Shown here: one piece after another, positions 52,598 through 64,000 of the stretch
Position numbering within the stretch: the first letter of the stretch is position 1
Layout: each line of letters starts with the position of its first letter
NCBI GenBank assembly: GCA_905331475.1
Contig: CAJNYU010000181.1
Span: forward strand, 620,001 to 684,000
DNA length: 64,000 bases
Reading direction: 5' to 3'
DNA from: Rotaria socialis
Lineage: Eukaryota; Rotifera; Eurotatoria; Philodinida; Philodinidae
Translations under genes and position numbers: made by a program
Notes under the pieces: model-generated
The model's input: only the letters and a program-made list of their open reading frames with translations
Database searches by the model: none
What the model was told of the DNA's origin: nothing

Positions 52598-53548
52598 TTA
52601 TTCATTTCCAGGACAACTAGTTGTAGCATTCGTCGCAGTTACGTGCATTTGCTCCATAAGTATTTGAATAGCATTTTGTCGAGCATCTATGTAGCGTTGC
52701 CGTCGAAGCTCTTTATACCTTTCGATACGTTCATTTTCTAGTGTTGGATCAGTCAATGTATTATCCCAACGAAGAGAAGCAATATTAGCTGGTGTTAACT
52801 TATTTAAATCACATCGATTTGCTAAAAAAAAAAGAATTGACAAATATGTTGATTAGTAAAAGTACATGAACAATCTACAAACAATTAAGAGCATTTTTAA
52901 TGCCACTAGATGATTGACCATTAGCTTCATTTCCATCTAAAAGTCTTGTTTTCGATGGTAATTTTCGATTAGGTCGTCTTTTTTTATTTGAACGTTTCTT
53001 TTTAGTTGAATTCTGCGTATTAAGCAATTCCGTACTACTTCCATCAAGTGGCATGTTTTTTTCTTCTAATTTACACACAGTTAAATCATAAATCTAGAAG
53101 AAATATTTAAAAAAAAAGATAATCAGAGAAAGTTAATTTCTTCTTTTAATTCAATTTAGAATCACAATAACAAATTCATTTTCTTTTTCTCGCTAAACTT
53201 TCACAAAAATCAAAAATACATAGTTTTTGTTAAAGTCATGCCAATTTACTACTTTGAAATTTTGGACGCCATAAATTTGATGCGATTTTTCTATACGAAA
53301 TATTTTCGAGCATGTTGCACCGCATTGAATAATAAGTCATGAGCTTAAAAAAAAGAGAAAGAAAAACAAATATATTCGATTAAAAATATAATGAAAAAGT
53401 ATGTCAACAGACTTTGTTCAATGAACTCGAGATATTCTTCAGAATAATAATCATTTTCTTCGATATAAAAATGAAATGAATTTGTACATCGTTCAGTTAT
53501 TGTTTGAAATCTAAATCTCTTTTTTTTTTTACAGAACAAAAGAAACAT
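52598..53548 (-). CDS. LIAT1-like protein (ligand of the arginyltransferase ATE1)
   Basis: Minus-strand exons 53413-53548, 53220-53290, 52883-53093 and 52598-52821 give 213 aa. The most informative part is the C-terminal segment LTPANIASLRWDNTLTDPTL followed by ENERIERYKELRRQRY, which resembles the conserved SLRW...RRKRY box of LIAT1 (C17orf97), preceded as in LIAT1 by a very Lys/Arg-rich stretch (KKKRSNKKRRPNRK). Mouse Liat1 binds ATE1 and the JMJD6 oxygenase. The N-terminal half (SFHFYIEENDYYSEEYLEFI, HQIYGVQNFKVVNWHDF) is unknown to me and might belong to a broader domain. The exon-2 acceptor was chosen to keep the frame; the alternative upstream acceptor runs into a stop. The start ATG is provisional because an upstream exon is possible. 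Confidence 0.5.
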
Positions 53549-54012
53549 TTAAGAAAAGAAAATATGATCGAATAACCAGGACAAATTTTCTGTTGATTTA
53601 AATGAACAGATCGAGGAGACGTGAAATACATTCTCTTGTTGCCCAATTTCCCATAAAATAAATAAACGTTTATAGACGTGTGTCATTCTCACTTTTTTTT
53701 CTTAAAAAGTTTTTGAATAATGATCTTATATGAAAGAACGAAAAAAAAACACCATACCATAAGATTGTAGAATAGTCATGCGTACAAAAAAATCGGAGAG
53801 TGACAAACCGGGACATAGAAAGAAGAAAACCATGTTGAAGAAAAACCAAGAAGATGAAGAAGAAGACAGACATATCCGACCGATCAAGAGACAGAGAAAG
53901 AGACCAAAACGTATTGCGTCATCTTGCAGAAGAAACAATAATTTAAAAAAAAAACAGTAAAACATTGTTTTTTTCCTTCTGTTTAACATCTCATATCATT
54001 CAGCTTTGCATA
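53549..54012. other. Intergenic region
   Basis: Low-complexity A-rich DNA between two minus-strand genes. The frames at 53670-53989 on either strand are Phe- or Lys-rich shadows of homopurine/homopyrimidine sequence. Confidence 0.6.
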
Positions 54013-57000
54013 TTACACTGAAGAAAACATGTACGATGAAACAACAATAATAAGTAAATAAATAAGACAATTTCGTATGAAGCATTTACAATCGTTTGGT
54101 ACAAAGACAGGTGCTAATATATTTGTTATACGGTGTAATTCATGACAGCAACATATAAATATAAATGTTGTTATTATTAAATTTAATGTTGGCATACGCG
54201 GTATAATTGTTAAAGTACCATGACCATTAGCAACAAGCCATATATGATATTGTGTTACAAATAATTCTAATGATATATTACCAAACCATGAAAAAAATGG
54301 GGAATAGTATTGACGAAGAAATGTTGGAATATTTCGTAGAAGAATATAACTAATAATCTGACAGAAAAAGAAATAATAATAAGACAAGAAAGAAAAATAT
54401 ATTAACTGTTATATAATTAACTTACGGGTAATATAACAATGTATGGATGTATTTCATCACATATTGCTTTATTTGAACATAAAAATAAAACAATAAAATA
54501 AATAACTAAGACCAATAAACTGAGTAAACAAAATATTGTCTTTATTCTTGATGTTATTTGTTGGTATTGTTTACGTTTGATACCTAATGTTTTACATGCA
54601 GCATAATTTTCAATAGATAATATTAAAAAAGCAAAACACATTCCATATAAAACTGTATAACGATCTAAATTCCAACGATGATACCAATCATTTATTGTAC
54701 CATTACGATCATAATATATATGTGTTGAAGAATTCATATTATAACGATGAAGATTTGAATATAAATATTGTTTATCATTTAATGATATACCATTCATTGA
54801 CACAGGTCCAACAATGCCTTGTCCACTACCTGATATATAATCAAGTAGAGTATTATATTCATTATAATATAAGGAATTTTTATCATGGATTAATAGTGAA
54901 TGCAATTGATGAAAACCATTATGTGATAGATCAGATTGATCCAATTGTTGAACATAAGCAGCAAGTGATGATGTTATTGTGGAAGTTGTAAATAGATTAT
55001 TCCATAAGCGAAATGTAAAAATTTTTTCGAATAAATATGCAGACATACTTAGAGTTGTTACAAGAATCCCTAAATAATAAAATATATATACTTAAATTAT
55101 TTTCAAGGTCCTCCTTTTCAGTTTCTATGCTACTCATCACTACTAATCTATGAGGCTGTTGGCAGTTAATCAATCAATTCTTTATCTATCTATTAAGTCC
55201 GTACTAATAATTATCTAATTTGTTAGATTGCATATGAAAAGAATATTTCCATGAGAGAAATTATCATATTCACTCTTTATGATTGATTATAGCAGTTGAT
55301 TTTTATTCATACTCTTACGCTAGAGAAAGAATTTTTCCAATCCATAATTCTAATTAACTATAGATAAGATTCATCTAATAATAGAACCAGAGCTAGGACG
55401 AGTACAAGTACAGCAAGTAAAAATATTTTAATTGTACTTACAAAAATGTATTTGTACTTTTACTTGTCGTTTCACAAGTGTTCTTGCTCCTGCACTTGTA
55501 CTTGCCTTTCAAGTAAAGCATTTGGTGCTTATACTTCTACTGTAGGAAAAGTACTTGATAGTTATATTGGGTGAGTATTAATGAATGGAACATATGAGTA
55601 CGAGGTACTCTTCCATAAGTACAAGTATTTATACTTGTACTTTCGCCCGAGCTCTGAATAGGATTGTCTCAACTAGTTAAATATGGTAGTTTTTCAAGAA
55701 ACATTTTAGTTCATTCTTCAGACATATCAGACAAAGTTAATCGTCGACTTGCTTATCTTATAGACAGATTTTTAATGAGAAAAATTTCTTTTGAATCTTT
55801 CAATATTTGTCGATATTCTTGTATTGAGATAGGAAAAGTTACTAATACTGATTATTCGAATATTAGTTGAATTTCATATAATGCATCCATCTATTTTGTA
55901 ACATCATACAAATTTTGTATTGAATCTAAAGAAGGATATAATTCTGAAGTGTCATTCTTCATTCTCAGCAAGGGTATTAGTCTCAGCATGATATATTCTG
56001 TTTCATGATAAGATTTCTAAAAAAAGAAAAACAGAGAAATATTCAAGATAATAGGTCCTGGCAATTGTTAATGGATAATAATGAGTAGATCAAATAGTTT
56101 AGATTAATGTCCAAGAATATATTTTTATTTTTAATACAGTTTCAGTAGAATTGATGACTTAATGTATAGAATAAATAAAGTACTATTAATAGTTGGAATA
56201 TTAGTATTTCTAATTTTCTAAGAATTATTTTTTAATTATAATAAGAAAAATTAAAAGAAATCTTCTTCATTTGTATCAGTGCGCTGCGAATTACTCAAAA
56301 ACCAAACGGAATTCGTTCCTGATAAAGATTTCTTTAAACTTTCTTTTATCTAATTCTGAATAATTACTTAAAAGTTGTCTTTTTTTCCTCTGAAGGCCAA
56401 CGTTTATGTACTTAAACTTATAAATATTTGAATTATAACGTTTGTTAAATACTTTCTAGACGAAAAACATTTCTAATGTCAACAGAAATCAGTTTCATCT
56501 TTTTTTTTTCATTTCTAATTGCAAACGTAGATAAATCAGAAATTGTTGTTTTTCTATTCAAATAAATAAATAAATATTTAAAATGATTGGCATACCCATA
56601 AGAAGAAATTTTAAAAATAAATACATAAAATGTATTGGTTTTTCTTTAACTGATTCAGCACAGATTTTCGGTGGTATACAAGCCAATATAACATACATCA
56701 ATGTAAAATAAAATGATATTAACGGTGGATAATAATATGATTGATAATGTCTATTCATTAATAAACATAAGGTTATTGTTAGAAAATTATATTTAAATAA
56801 CATTTGTATAAATGGTAAAAATTGATAATTTCCTGTTGTCCAATAATAATGAAAATGACTATAGGCTGATAAAAATAAATAAGCACTTATTAACAATTGT
56901 ATAGACATTGATAAAACCAGACTTTTGCCTGATGCATCTGTCATTTGATATGCTAACAAAATAACCATCATCCAACCACGCATTTCATTGATCTGTTCTT

Positions 57001-60000
57001 TACTAAAAAAACGATCACTATTGTTATTATTCGTTCCATTTGTTAGAATTTTATTAGTTAATGTTGTTGAATTATTTTCATCATTTGAATCTGAATGCGA
57101 TGGAATTTGTTCATAATCATTATTATGTATTGATGAAAAGATTGGATTTGAATTTGAATTTGAATTTGGAGTTGTTGTTAATGGTGTTTGACTTGGTGAT
57201 GAACGATTCGATGTCGTTTTATTAAAATATTTATCATGAAAAAATATTCCTAATATACCAATATAGGTTAACGGTAAGAAAAAGGCAATACGAGAAAAAT
57301 GAGAATTTTCTTTCATTAAAAAATCTGTACGATCAGCCAAATAGAAATAAAGAAGAATAAATGCATATTTCACACTAAAATAAAAAGTGACGATGTTTTT
57401 AGAAGACGACCATGTTTTTCGTTCAGTTTTCTTACCTTGTACGAAGTATGATCGGTTCAGTTAAAGGAAAATGTAATAACGAATTTTGTTTCTTATAAAA
57501 TCTTGACGGATATGATGAATTGTTATTATTGTTTCCGTTCGATGACGATAAGGAAGATTGTGTTGCTATTGATTTTGTTAATAATAACGGTGGTAATAAA
57601 TGTTCACGAGATTTCTTACGAAGATTTCGTAAGCATTTTGGAATGCAAAATCTATAACGACTTAAACCGTTTGATAATGATGATGAATGTTTTTGATTTG
57701 AACTTATATTTGAGTTATAAACACGAGTGTGGCTAAAAACGATAGAAAAAAAAATATTTTAGTTTGGCAACAAAAAATAAATGCTCATCTATAAGATTAC
57801 GTTACAATAATTGACAAAATCAAATAGAAACATTTTTTAGCAATGAATAAAAGCTGTAAGAATATTTATTTACTTGGTAAATAGATACGAATTATTAAGT
57901 CACAAGTAAGCACGACTTTGCAAAGATTAGGCAAGGTAGTCAATTAAAAGATTTTTATTTTATTTTTTGGTAGACTTAACTGGTTTTTAATACAGGAATT
58001 AAACGAATTTTAGAAAAATGATACACCGTAAAATACAGGAGCTCCTACTGTGAAGGAAAAGAAAATTTTTCAAGGTTGATTGTTAGAAGACCAATCTTGA
58101 ATACAAAATAAAATGCTATTAGCAAAATCTCTACTGGGCTGAAAATATGAAATATGATATAGCTGTTATTTACATGTTGTGCAAGAGAGAACTACTAAGC
58201 ATGCTCTCTTGTGATCTGTGGGCATCTGAATTTCTACATTTATATGTTAACAAAAATTTCTCTTCGTACATATATGTCACGTTTCACAAAAGCATTGGTT
58301 ATTACGCTGAAAAATGAGATTTATTTTTGAACAAAAACCTTACTTCGATACACAATCTCCATTCACTGTTGGTGGAAGTAATTGCTGATCGGGTTCATCT
58401 TGATCATCATTAATATCTTTACTAAATGCACCATTCATATGACAATATCCATTGGCTTGTTGATTTTTATCTTGATGTTGTTTTTGTTGTTCATCGTGAT
58501 TTGAAGTTTTTCCATATTTTAATCTAATGCGACTTGTACGTCTGAATATGAATACTGATCTTATACGATAGACAATATAAATAATAAAAAATGTTATTGA
58601 GCAACCTAACAAAAGACTTATTAGAAATTGTAAACGTGTCAATGGTGGAACTTGTGCACAACAGGTACCATCATCAGGCAATAACAATGGATTGCACAAT
58701 GCATTGAGCAATATTTGTACACATGTATGTCGTGTAAATGATGATAGTTTATAAAATTCATGAATCTTTCCACTAGTTATCATCAATGTGGATGACATAG
58801 TATGATTTTTTTTTAATATTACATACGAATAATAAATAATATCACTTTGATTACTATAAATATCATCAAAATCATATTGTATTATGGATGATAAATTTGA
58901 TTGAATATCATTAGTTGTTGTTGTTGTCGTTGTTGTTGTAGTTGTTGTTGTTGTTGTTGTTGATGTTGTAGTTGGTAGAATAGTTGACGACGATGATAAA
59001 ATCGTTAAATCATCATGTTCAACATCATTTAAAATATCATCATCGATATCATCGTTATTATTACGATTATTATCAAAATATTCATCATTATTATCATCAT
59101 ATAAAAATGAATTTTCACTTGATATAGATGAGTATTCTTCTAAGAATGTTGACGAATGCCAATAAATATTTGTATGATAAAATATATTATGTGCTATAGA
59201 ATTTATACGATCAATATAAGAATTTAATTTTGGTATCAATTCATTTATATACATTGTTTGTTGGTAAATTGAATGATGAAAAAATTGAAATAAATGCTCA
59301 TCCAATGATAAGTGTGGTTGTCCAAACCAAAAAATAGTTGTTGTTGAACTTAAATTTGTCAATAAATTTTGTTTTATACGCGTTAAATTGCCTTCAAAAT
59401 ATTTAATTGTATCAAAACTTGCATTGTTACGCAAAGCATCGTATAAACCAAGACCAAATATAAGTACATGTGGCCTTATTGAATTATTATTTGCCCATGA
59501 ATATAATAAATTATATAAATAATCATTGAATGTTTGTACGGAATAAAATTGTAAAATAAAATTTTCATTTGCATATGTTAAATTTTTTAAATGTTTATAA
59601 ACAAATGGATGTGATTTATGTTGTTTACTATTATCTTTATTGTTATCATAATTATTATTTATGGTTGTCTTTTTTCTTGATAGATTTGAATGATATTTAA
59701 TTGTATTTATAAATGTACGATAAATCATATAAAGACGTTCATCACCGATAAATGTATACGAAAAATTAATTTTTCTATTGTCTTGCTTTTCTTGTTTTAA
59801 ACGTTGTTGTTCTTGTTTACGTGTGCGCAACCATTCACCAGGATCAATACGATTATTAAATGCTTTACGTGTTGCTATTAAACTCTTATCTATCGTTGAT
59901 GATGATTGTGTTATTAAACGTGTACATTGATTAAAATCAAGTAAATCATACCAATGTATCATACAACCGGTTGGTTGCCATACATGATAACGTTCAATGC

Positions 60001-61002
60001 GACCTTCATTTAATAGACGATGACATGAAGTAGCACCTTTTATATAACGCAATGATCCATGATAGAAAAGTAACGCAAAAAAAAGTAAGAGACAAATTAA
60101 TTTAGCATTATGAATATTAAAATGATTGAGAATAGTTGAAGAATTTGATGATGATGATGATATATTATTATTATTATTCAAATGAGAGAGAGAATTAGTT
60201 AATGTATTGGATGTTGTCGAATTTGTCGTTGATGCTATTGGAAGCGAAGATGATGATAATGGGAGATTTGATGATAATTTTGATGTCGCGGAATTTTTTA
60301 TTGTAATCGAAGTAAATGATGATGATAATGATGAATTGGCATCAGAATTTACTGAGAAAAAAAATAACATATTGAAATATATAATTTTTTTCTTGCTTAT
60401 ATGATGAATATTAATATGAAATATACTGACAATTATTATAAGAAAAAAAAAAAGACAAAACGAATGAAAAAGCTTATTGTTACTTGATATAATATTTACT
60501 TAGGCCTAGTCTTGTCTCTTTTCATACTCATCATTTCTATTATTTAACCATTACATTTATAGACATAGAATTATCTTCTTCTTTTTTTTTTTTGTCAAGT
60601 GTTAATCATTATTTAACAAAGAGAAAGTTTCTTACATCGTAAATTTTCTTGTGACACCGAATATGGATGTTGAGGATAAGAATTACTATTTAAATTAGTA
60701 AATGATGATCGATCTGATGCAAATGAAGATGTATGCCGATGTGATGAACGTGTTGGTAGAAAATTTGTAGGAGGAGTTGGATTTGTATTATTTAAGTTGT
60801 TGTCTTTTCGATTTGATCGAGATGGCGGAAAGATTTGTGCAGCAAGTGCATTCGATGTTGTATCATATGAATGATGTCTAACGTGATGTGAAGATGACAA
60901 ATGATGAGCAACAGTGCACGGTGAAGATTTTGTATTTGTAGTATCAATTGGATTTTCAATAGGTATACTCTTATTGGTGGGATTTACATGTTTTGAACTC
61001 AT
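54013..61002 (-). CDS. CASD1: CASD1-like sialate O-acetyltransferase homologue with a substituted catalytic motif
   Basis: Minus-strand exons 60636-61002, 58344-60351, 57436-57732, 56596-57374, 54426-55069 and 54013-54357 join in frame to 1479 aa; human CASD1 has 797. After about 200 residues of low-complexity cytoplasmic sequence comes a membrane helix (KLICLLLFFALLFYHG) and a luminal SGNH-type domain (WQPTGCMIHWYDLLDFNQC, SYTFIGDERLYMIYRTF, DGTCCAQVPP). The C-terminal multi-pass acyltransferase domain follows CASD1 closely: FYLADRTDFLMKENSHFSRI, INEMRGWMMVILLAYQMTDA, WYHRWNLDRYTVLYGMCFAF, SYILLRNIPTFLRQYYSPFF, SWFGNISLELFVTQYHIWLV. CASD1 adds O-acetyl groups to sialic acid in the Golgi. In the luminal domain the GDS motif reads GDE, and no DxxH is visible before the CC block, so that domain may be inactive. 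It also carries long Asn/Asp/Thr-rich insertions. Whether this is the sole CASD1 or a paralogue is unknown. Confidence 0.88.
55388..55656. mobile_element. hAT-like MITE in a CASD1 intron
   Basis: The left end CAGAGCTAGGACGAGTACAA and the right end, whose reverse complement is CAGAGCTCGGGCGAAAGTAC, are imperfect inverted repeats. Flanking octamers AATAGAAC (55380-55387) and AATAGGAT (55657-55664) share 6 of 8 bases. The 269-bp interior is full of degenerate 'acttgtac' units in both orientations. CAG-type ends and an 8-bp duplication fit the hAT superfamily. It is unrelated in sequence to the MITE at 48773. Confidence 0.7.
58914..58975 (-). repeat. ACA/ACG repeat encoding a poly-Thr tract in CASD1-like protein
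   Basis: A TTG-rich run on the plus strand that encodes about 19 Thr (one Ser) in the luminal domain insertion of the CASD1-like gene. Next to Asp/Asn-rich stretches, it could form a mucin-like O-glycosylated spacer. Confidence 0.85.
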
Positions 61003-64000
61003 ATTCCATCTGAAATTTTTAACATTAAATTAGTTTTTAATATCTTTAAATAAAATTAAAAATACGGTTAAAAAGAATGAGAAAATATTCTTCATAGATA
61101 GGAGACACGATTTATTATATTTTCTATCTTTCTTTCTCTTGTTCGTACATTCTCATTTTCTATGTTCCTGTATTTTCGGGTTTTTGATTTATCGAAAAAC
61201 AATATAGCTCACCGTCTAAGCAATTTTTCATTTAGTTCAGGATCATTGCTAATTGCATGTTGTCTGTTATTCCACATTTGTTTTGTTTTATTGTACATAT
61301 ATGTAGCGATGTTTCAATTTTTTTTCTGTAGTTGCTTCAATCGCTGGTACTGTTTGTTTTCAGTATACTATTCAATACTTTCATGAAGTAAACAATCCAC
61401 CCTCACAACGTCGCCTTCGACAACGTCCTCATAATTCGATTGTATTCAAAATCGTCATCACCACCATTTTCAATCGGAATCGAAGTGAATAAAAGGAGAG
61501 AGAGAGAGAAAGAGAGAGAGAAACAGAAAGAGCAAATAACGACCTGTGCAAAGAAGGATAAAAGCTCTATTTTAACATAATTGAGTATGTCTATTTGTGT
61601 ACCTGTAGTGGGCAACACGTGCAAATAGACACAGCATCATCAATATTGTTACGGCGAGGGAGACAAAAAAAAACAGTTTAAAGAACACGAAACATCGACG
61701 TTGATTATCATTAAGAACAAGTATAGATCAACATCATCATTTTCTTTCTCTCTTGTATTATTTCAATTGAATGGTGGTGGTGCCCCGTCAAAGAAGGCTA
61801 ACATGACGCAATTAAAAATGGAAGAAATGAAAAATAAGAAGAAGACGAAGAAAAAAACCGAGAGTTGTAGCAATAGTGAGAAAAACTAAAAAGAAAAGAA
61901 GAAGAAAAGAATTCTCGACAGCCAACATAAGAACACGATCTGACAACGTTTTCTACTAATAAAGCCAAAAAATTTCAATGTCACTCATTCTTCCGTTCTT
62001 GTCATCGTCGTTCTTGTCCTTGTTCTTCTTCTTGTTTTTCTTTTTTCTCTATCCTTTTCTTTTTTCAATACACAAGACAAATAAACTTCTATAATTTGTG
62101 AGTCGATCAACGTCGGAACTTTTCTATAACGGTTACTTCCTTTGTAAGATCATTCTATAAATGAACTCAACCAGAACACATACACACATTCACAAATCAA
62201 TGGAAAATGAAATAAATAAATAAATGAATAAGTAACAAAATGATACTGAAATATTGATTCATTCATCAATACAGATTATGAATTCGATCATAGTGTCTCC
62301 CTTAGGATTGACTACAAGCATAAAATAAAAATGAAACGAACTATTATGCATAAAAGATGAGTGAATATATCAGAGATTGATATAAAATATTAAAAAGAAA
62401 ATGCAAAATAAATAAGAGTTAATATATTACTTAGAAATAATATCGATAATCTTCAGAATCAGATCCATTATGTACATTATGTAAATATTTTAAAAAAATT
62501 ATACTTATGTTGAAGGCATCAAAAACGCACAGGCATCCTGTTTTTCTTTTCGCTGGTAGGTCTTACTATTTAAAAATCGAATGCATTTGCATAACATGAT
62601 TCATTATTTTTCTTTTTGTAAATGTATGCAATTTCTTGGCTCTAGTTTCGATCATAATAATTGTAAAAGAATGATTAGTTTCTTCTATATGTGCATCTTC
62701 TAAAAATTTTTGATTAAATTCGAATCTAATAAATTTATAATTGTAGAATAAAAGTGAAATATTAGTGATAAGTTCGATGTGTATGTTATTTTTATTTCTA
62801 TTCTTTATTTTTGCTTATTAAGTATGAATATTTTTTTAAATTAGAAAAAAAATCTCGTTCGGTGAATTGAAAATCAAAAAAGAAAACTTCGTCATTTCAG
62901 AGGCTTAACAAAGTCAAAGCAATCGAATGTAAGTAAGAAAAAAAAACATTGAAAGCTAAGAGGAACCTACGTCTGTTCACGATTTTCAAGGCCTTTGCCA
63001 TAGCAAAGCGTTGACAAGAACATAACGCCATTTTTGTTTGTCATTCTATTCACGTATCTCTCACTACAATCTTATTTCTTCTTTTCTTTTTACGATGATA
63101 AAAGTTTTTCTTTTTTACTCGCCAATGAGCAAGTTTATCCTTTTTCATTATTGATCAAAGTTGTTCCACGAAATAGAGAAAAAAAGCAATAAACTATTTA
63201 TTGACCATAAATTTATAGTCAATGTTAATATATGTATATTCATTTTAGTTGTTTGATGTATGTTTACTCGTTTTACACGAATAGGATACTAATTTTCTGC
63301 TTGTCACATGATGTTATAATACAAAAAGAAAAGAAGAAAAAAAAAGATAACATATTGATAGAACTATTAGTCATAGTAAAATTTAAAAACCTTTACAACA
63401 AAAATGAATGTGACTGTTTAGTAGTAAAATTTTCTAAAAATCTAGTAGCTTCAGTTAGTACACTATGTCAAATATTGTTAGAGTACGATTCTAATTTATT
63501 AAGAGGCAGTTATTCATATTTTATGATCTTGTCTTAACGAATTATTTTAAATATTGGCTGAATATAGTAAAAACTATCATAGACAACAATGTCGTATGGC
63601 TTAATGTGAAGTTCATGACAAGATGTTCTATTATGTCTTAACAGTCATTAATATTCCGAGAGAAAAATATGCATGAAAAAAGAAGTGGTAATTAACATTA
63701 ATTATTTATTCTCTTTACTTACAAATTTCATATTGCTGAAAAATACATATGTTCGTTACAAAAACAAAAGCTTCGCTTTCATACAAGACCTAGTTTATTT
63801 ATAGCCGACACTTTAGAAAGACCATAGGGTGTTCACTGAAGAAAAACTAGACAGTAAACTCTGATATTCATTAGTTTGTTTTTACCTGCATAGATAAGTG
63901 ATCGGATCTTGATTAAAACTTTCAAATTATAATTTTATATGTGATTGCTTCTCTATACTTGTATACTCATTGGAGAGTAAAATATATTTTATCTAGCGGG
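61003..64000. other. Upstream region of CASD1-like gene and 3 kb without a recognised gene
   Basis: A splice acceptor (TTTCAG on the minus strand, about 61014-61019) lies just upstream of the CASD1 start, so a 5' untranslated exon probably exists further up. A (GA)n run sits at about 61494-61530. The open frames at 61162-61889 and 63232-63537 are low-complexity or lack conserved content. Confidence 0.55.

Noticed and set aside
53670-53989. Overlapping Phe-rich and Lys-rich frames on opposite strands
   Set aside because: Low-complexity homopurine/homopyrimidine DNA; neither strand has conserved content.

Overview
This window is nuclear DNA of a small invertebrate animal. It is AT-rich and its genes are split by many short introns, mostly 45-70 nt, with GT...AG ends and T-rich acceptors. 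The protein set is metazoan: BCL11, ZSWIM8, troponin C, TMEM26, MFSD10 and CASD1 homologues. Compact genes, CAA/CAG and Asn-rich low-complexity stretches, small inverted-repeat transposons and an AidB/ACDH-11-type dehydrogenase all fit a bdelloid rotifer such as Adineta or Rotaria. The species assignment is inference. I built the gene models by hand from splice signals; where I give an amino-acid length, the summed exons were checked to be divisible by three.

Layout. 1-2768 (+): 3' part of a BCL11-like zinc-finger gene cut by the window edge. 3763-5836 (+): mitochondrial carrier SLC25A39/40. 6.1-8.7 kb: a cluster of inverted-repeat elements with one assembly gap. 9661-10107 (-): short EF-hand gene. 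10530-18832 (+): ZSWIM8 homologue in 16 exons. 19336-21827 (+): AidB-like acyl-CoA dehydrogenase. 22378-23200 (-) and 24813-25621 (+): a divergent pair, calmodulin-like and troponin-C-like. 26367-27365 (+): unrecognised gene. 28.5-32.0 kb (-): RPA1-like gene without the zinc-ribbon end, carrying a GC-rich transposon in an intron. 32-37.3 kb: gene-poor. 37280-38885 (+): TMEM26. 39619-39870 (+): tiny one-pass membrane protein. 40269-42299 (+): unrecognised basic protein. 44321-51919 (-): MFSD10 transporter whose 5.5-kb intron holds an LRR receptor gene on the opposite strand (45315-48585) and a hAT-type MITE. 52598-53548 (-): LIAT1-like gene. 54013-61002 (-): large CASD1-like gene with another hAT-like MITE in an intron. 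61-64 kb: no gene seen.

The genes look like an ordinary eukaryotic neighbourhood with unrelated functions, not an operon or a single system. I found no rRNA, tRNA, CRISPR array or plasmid-like feature. The points most worth following up are a CASD1-like protein that has lost its catalytic serine, a BCL11-like protein without its central finger pair, an SLC25A39-like carrier without the cysteine cluster of its matrix loop, a nested receptor gene, and several non-autonomous DNA transposons with readable termini.
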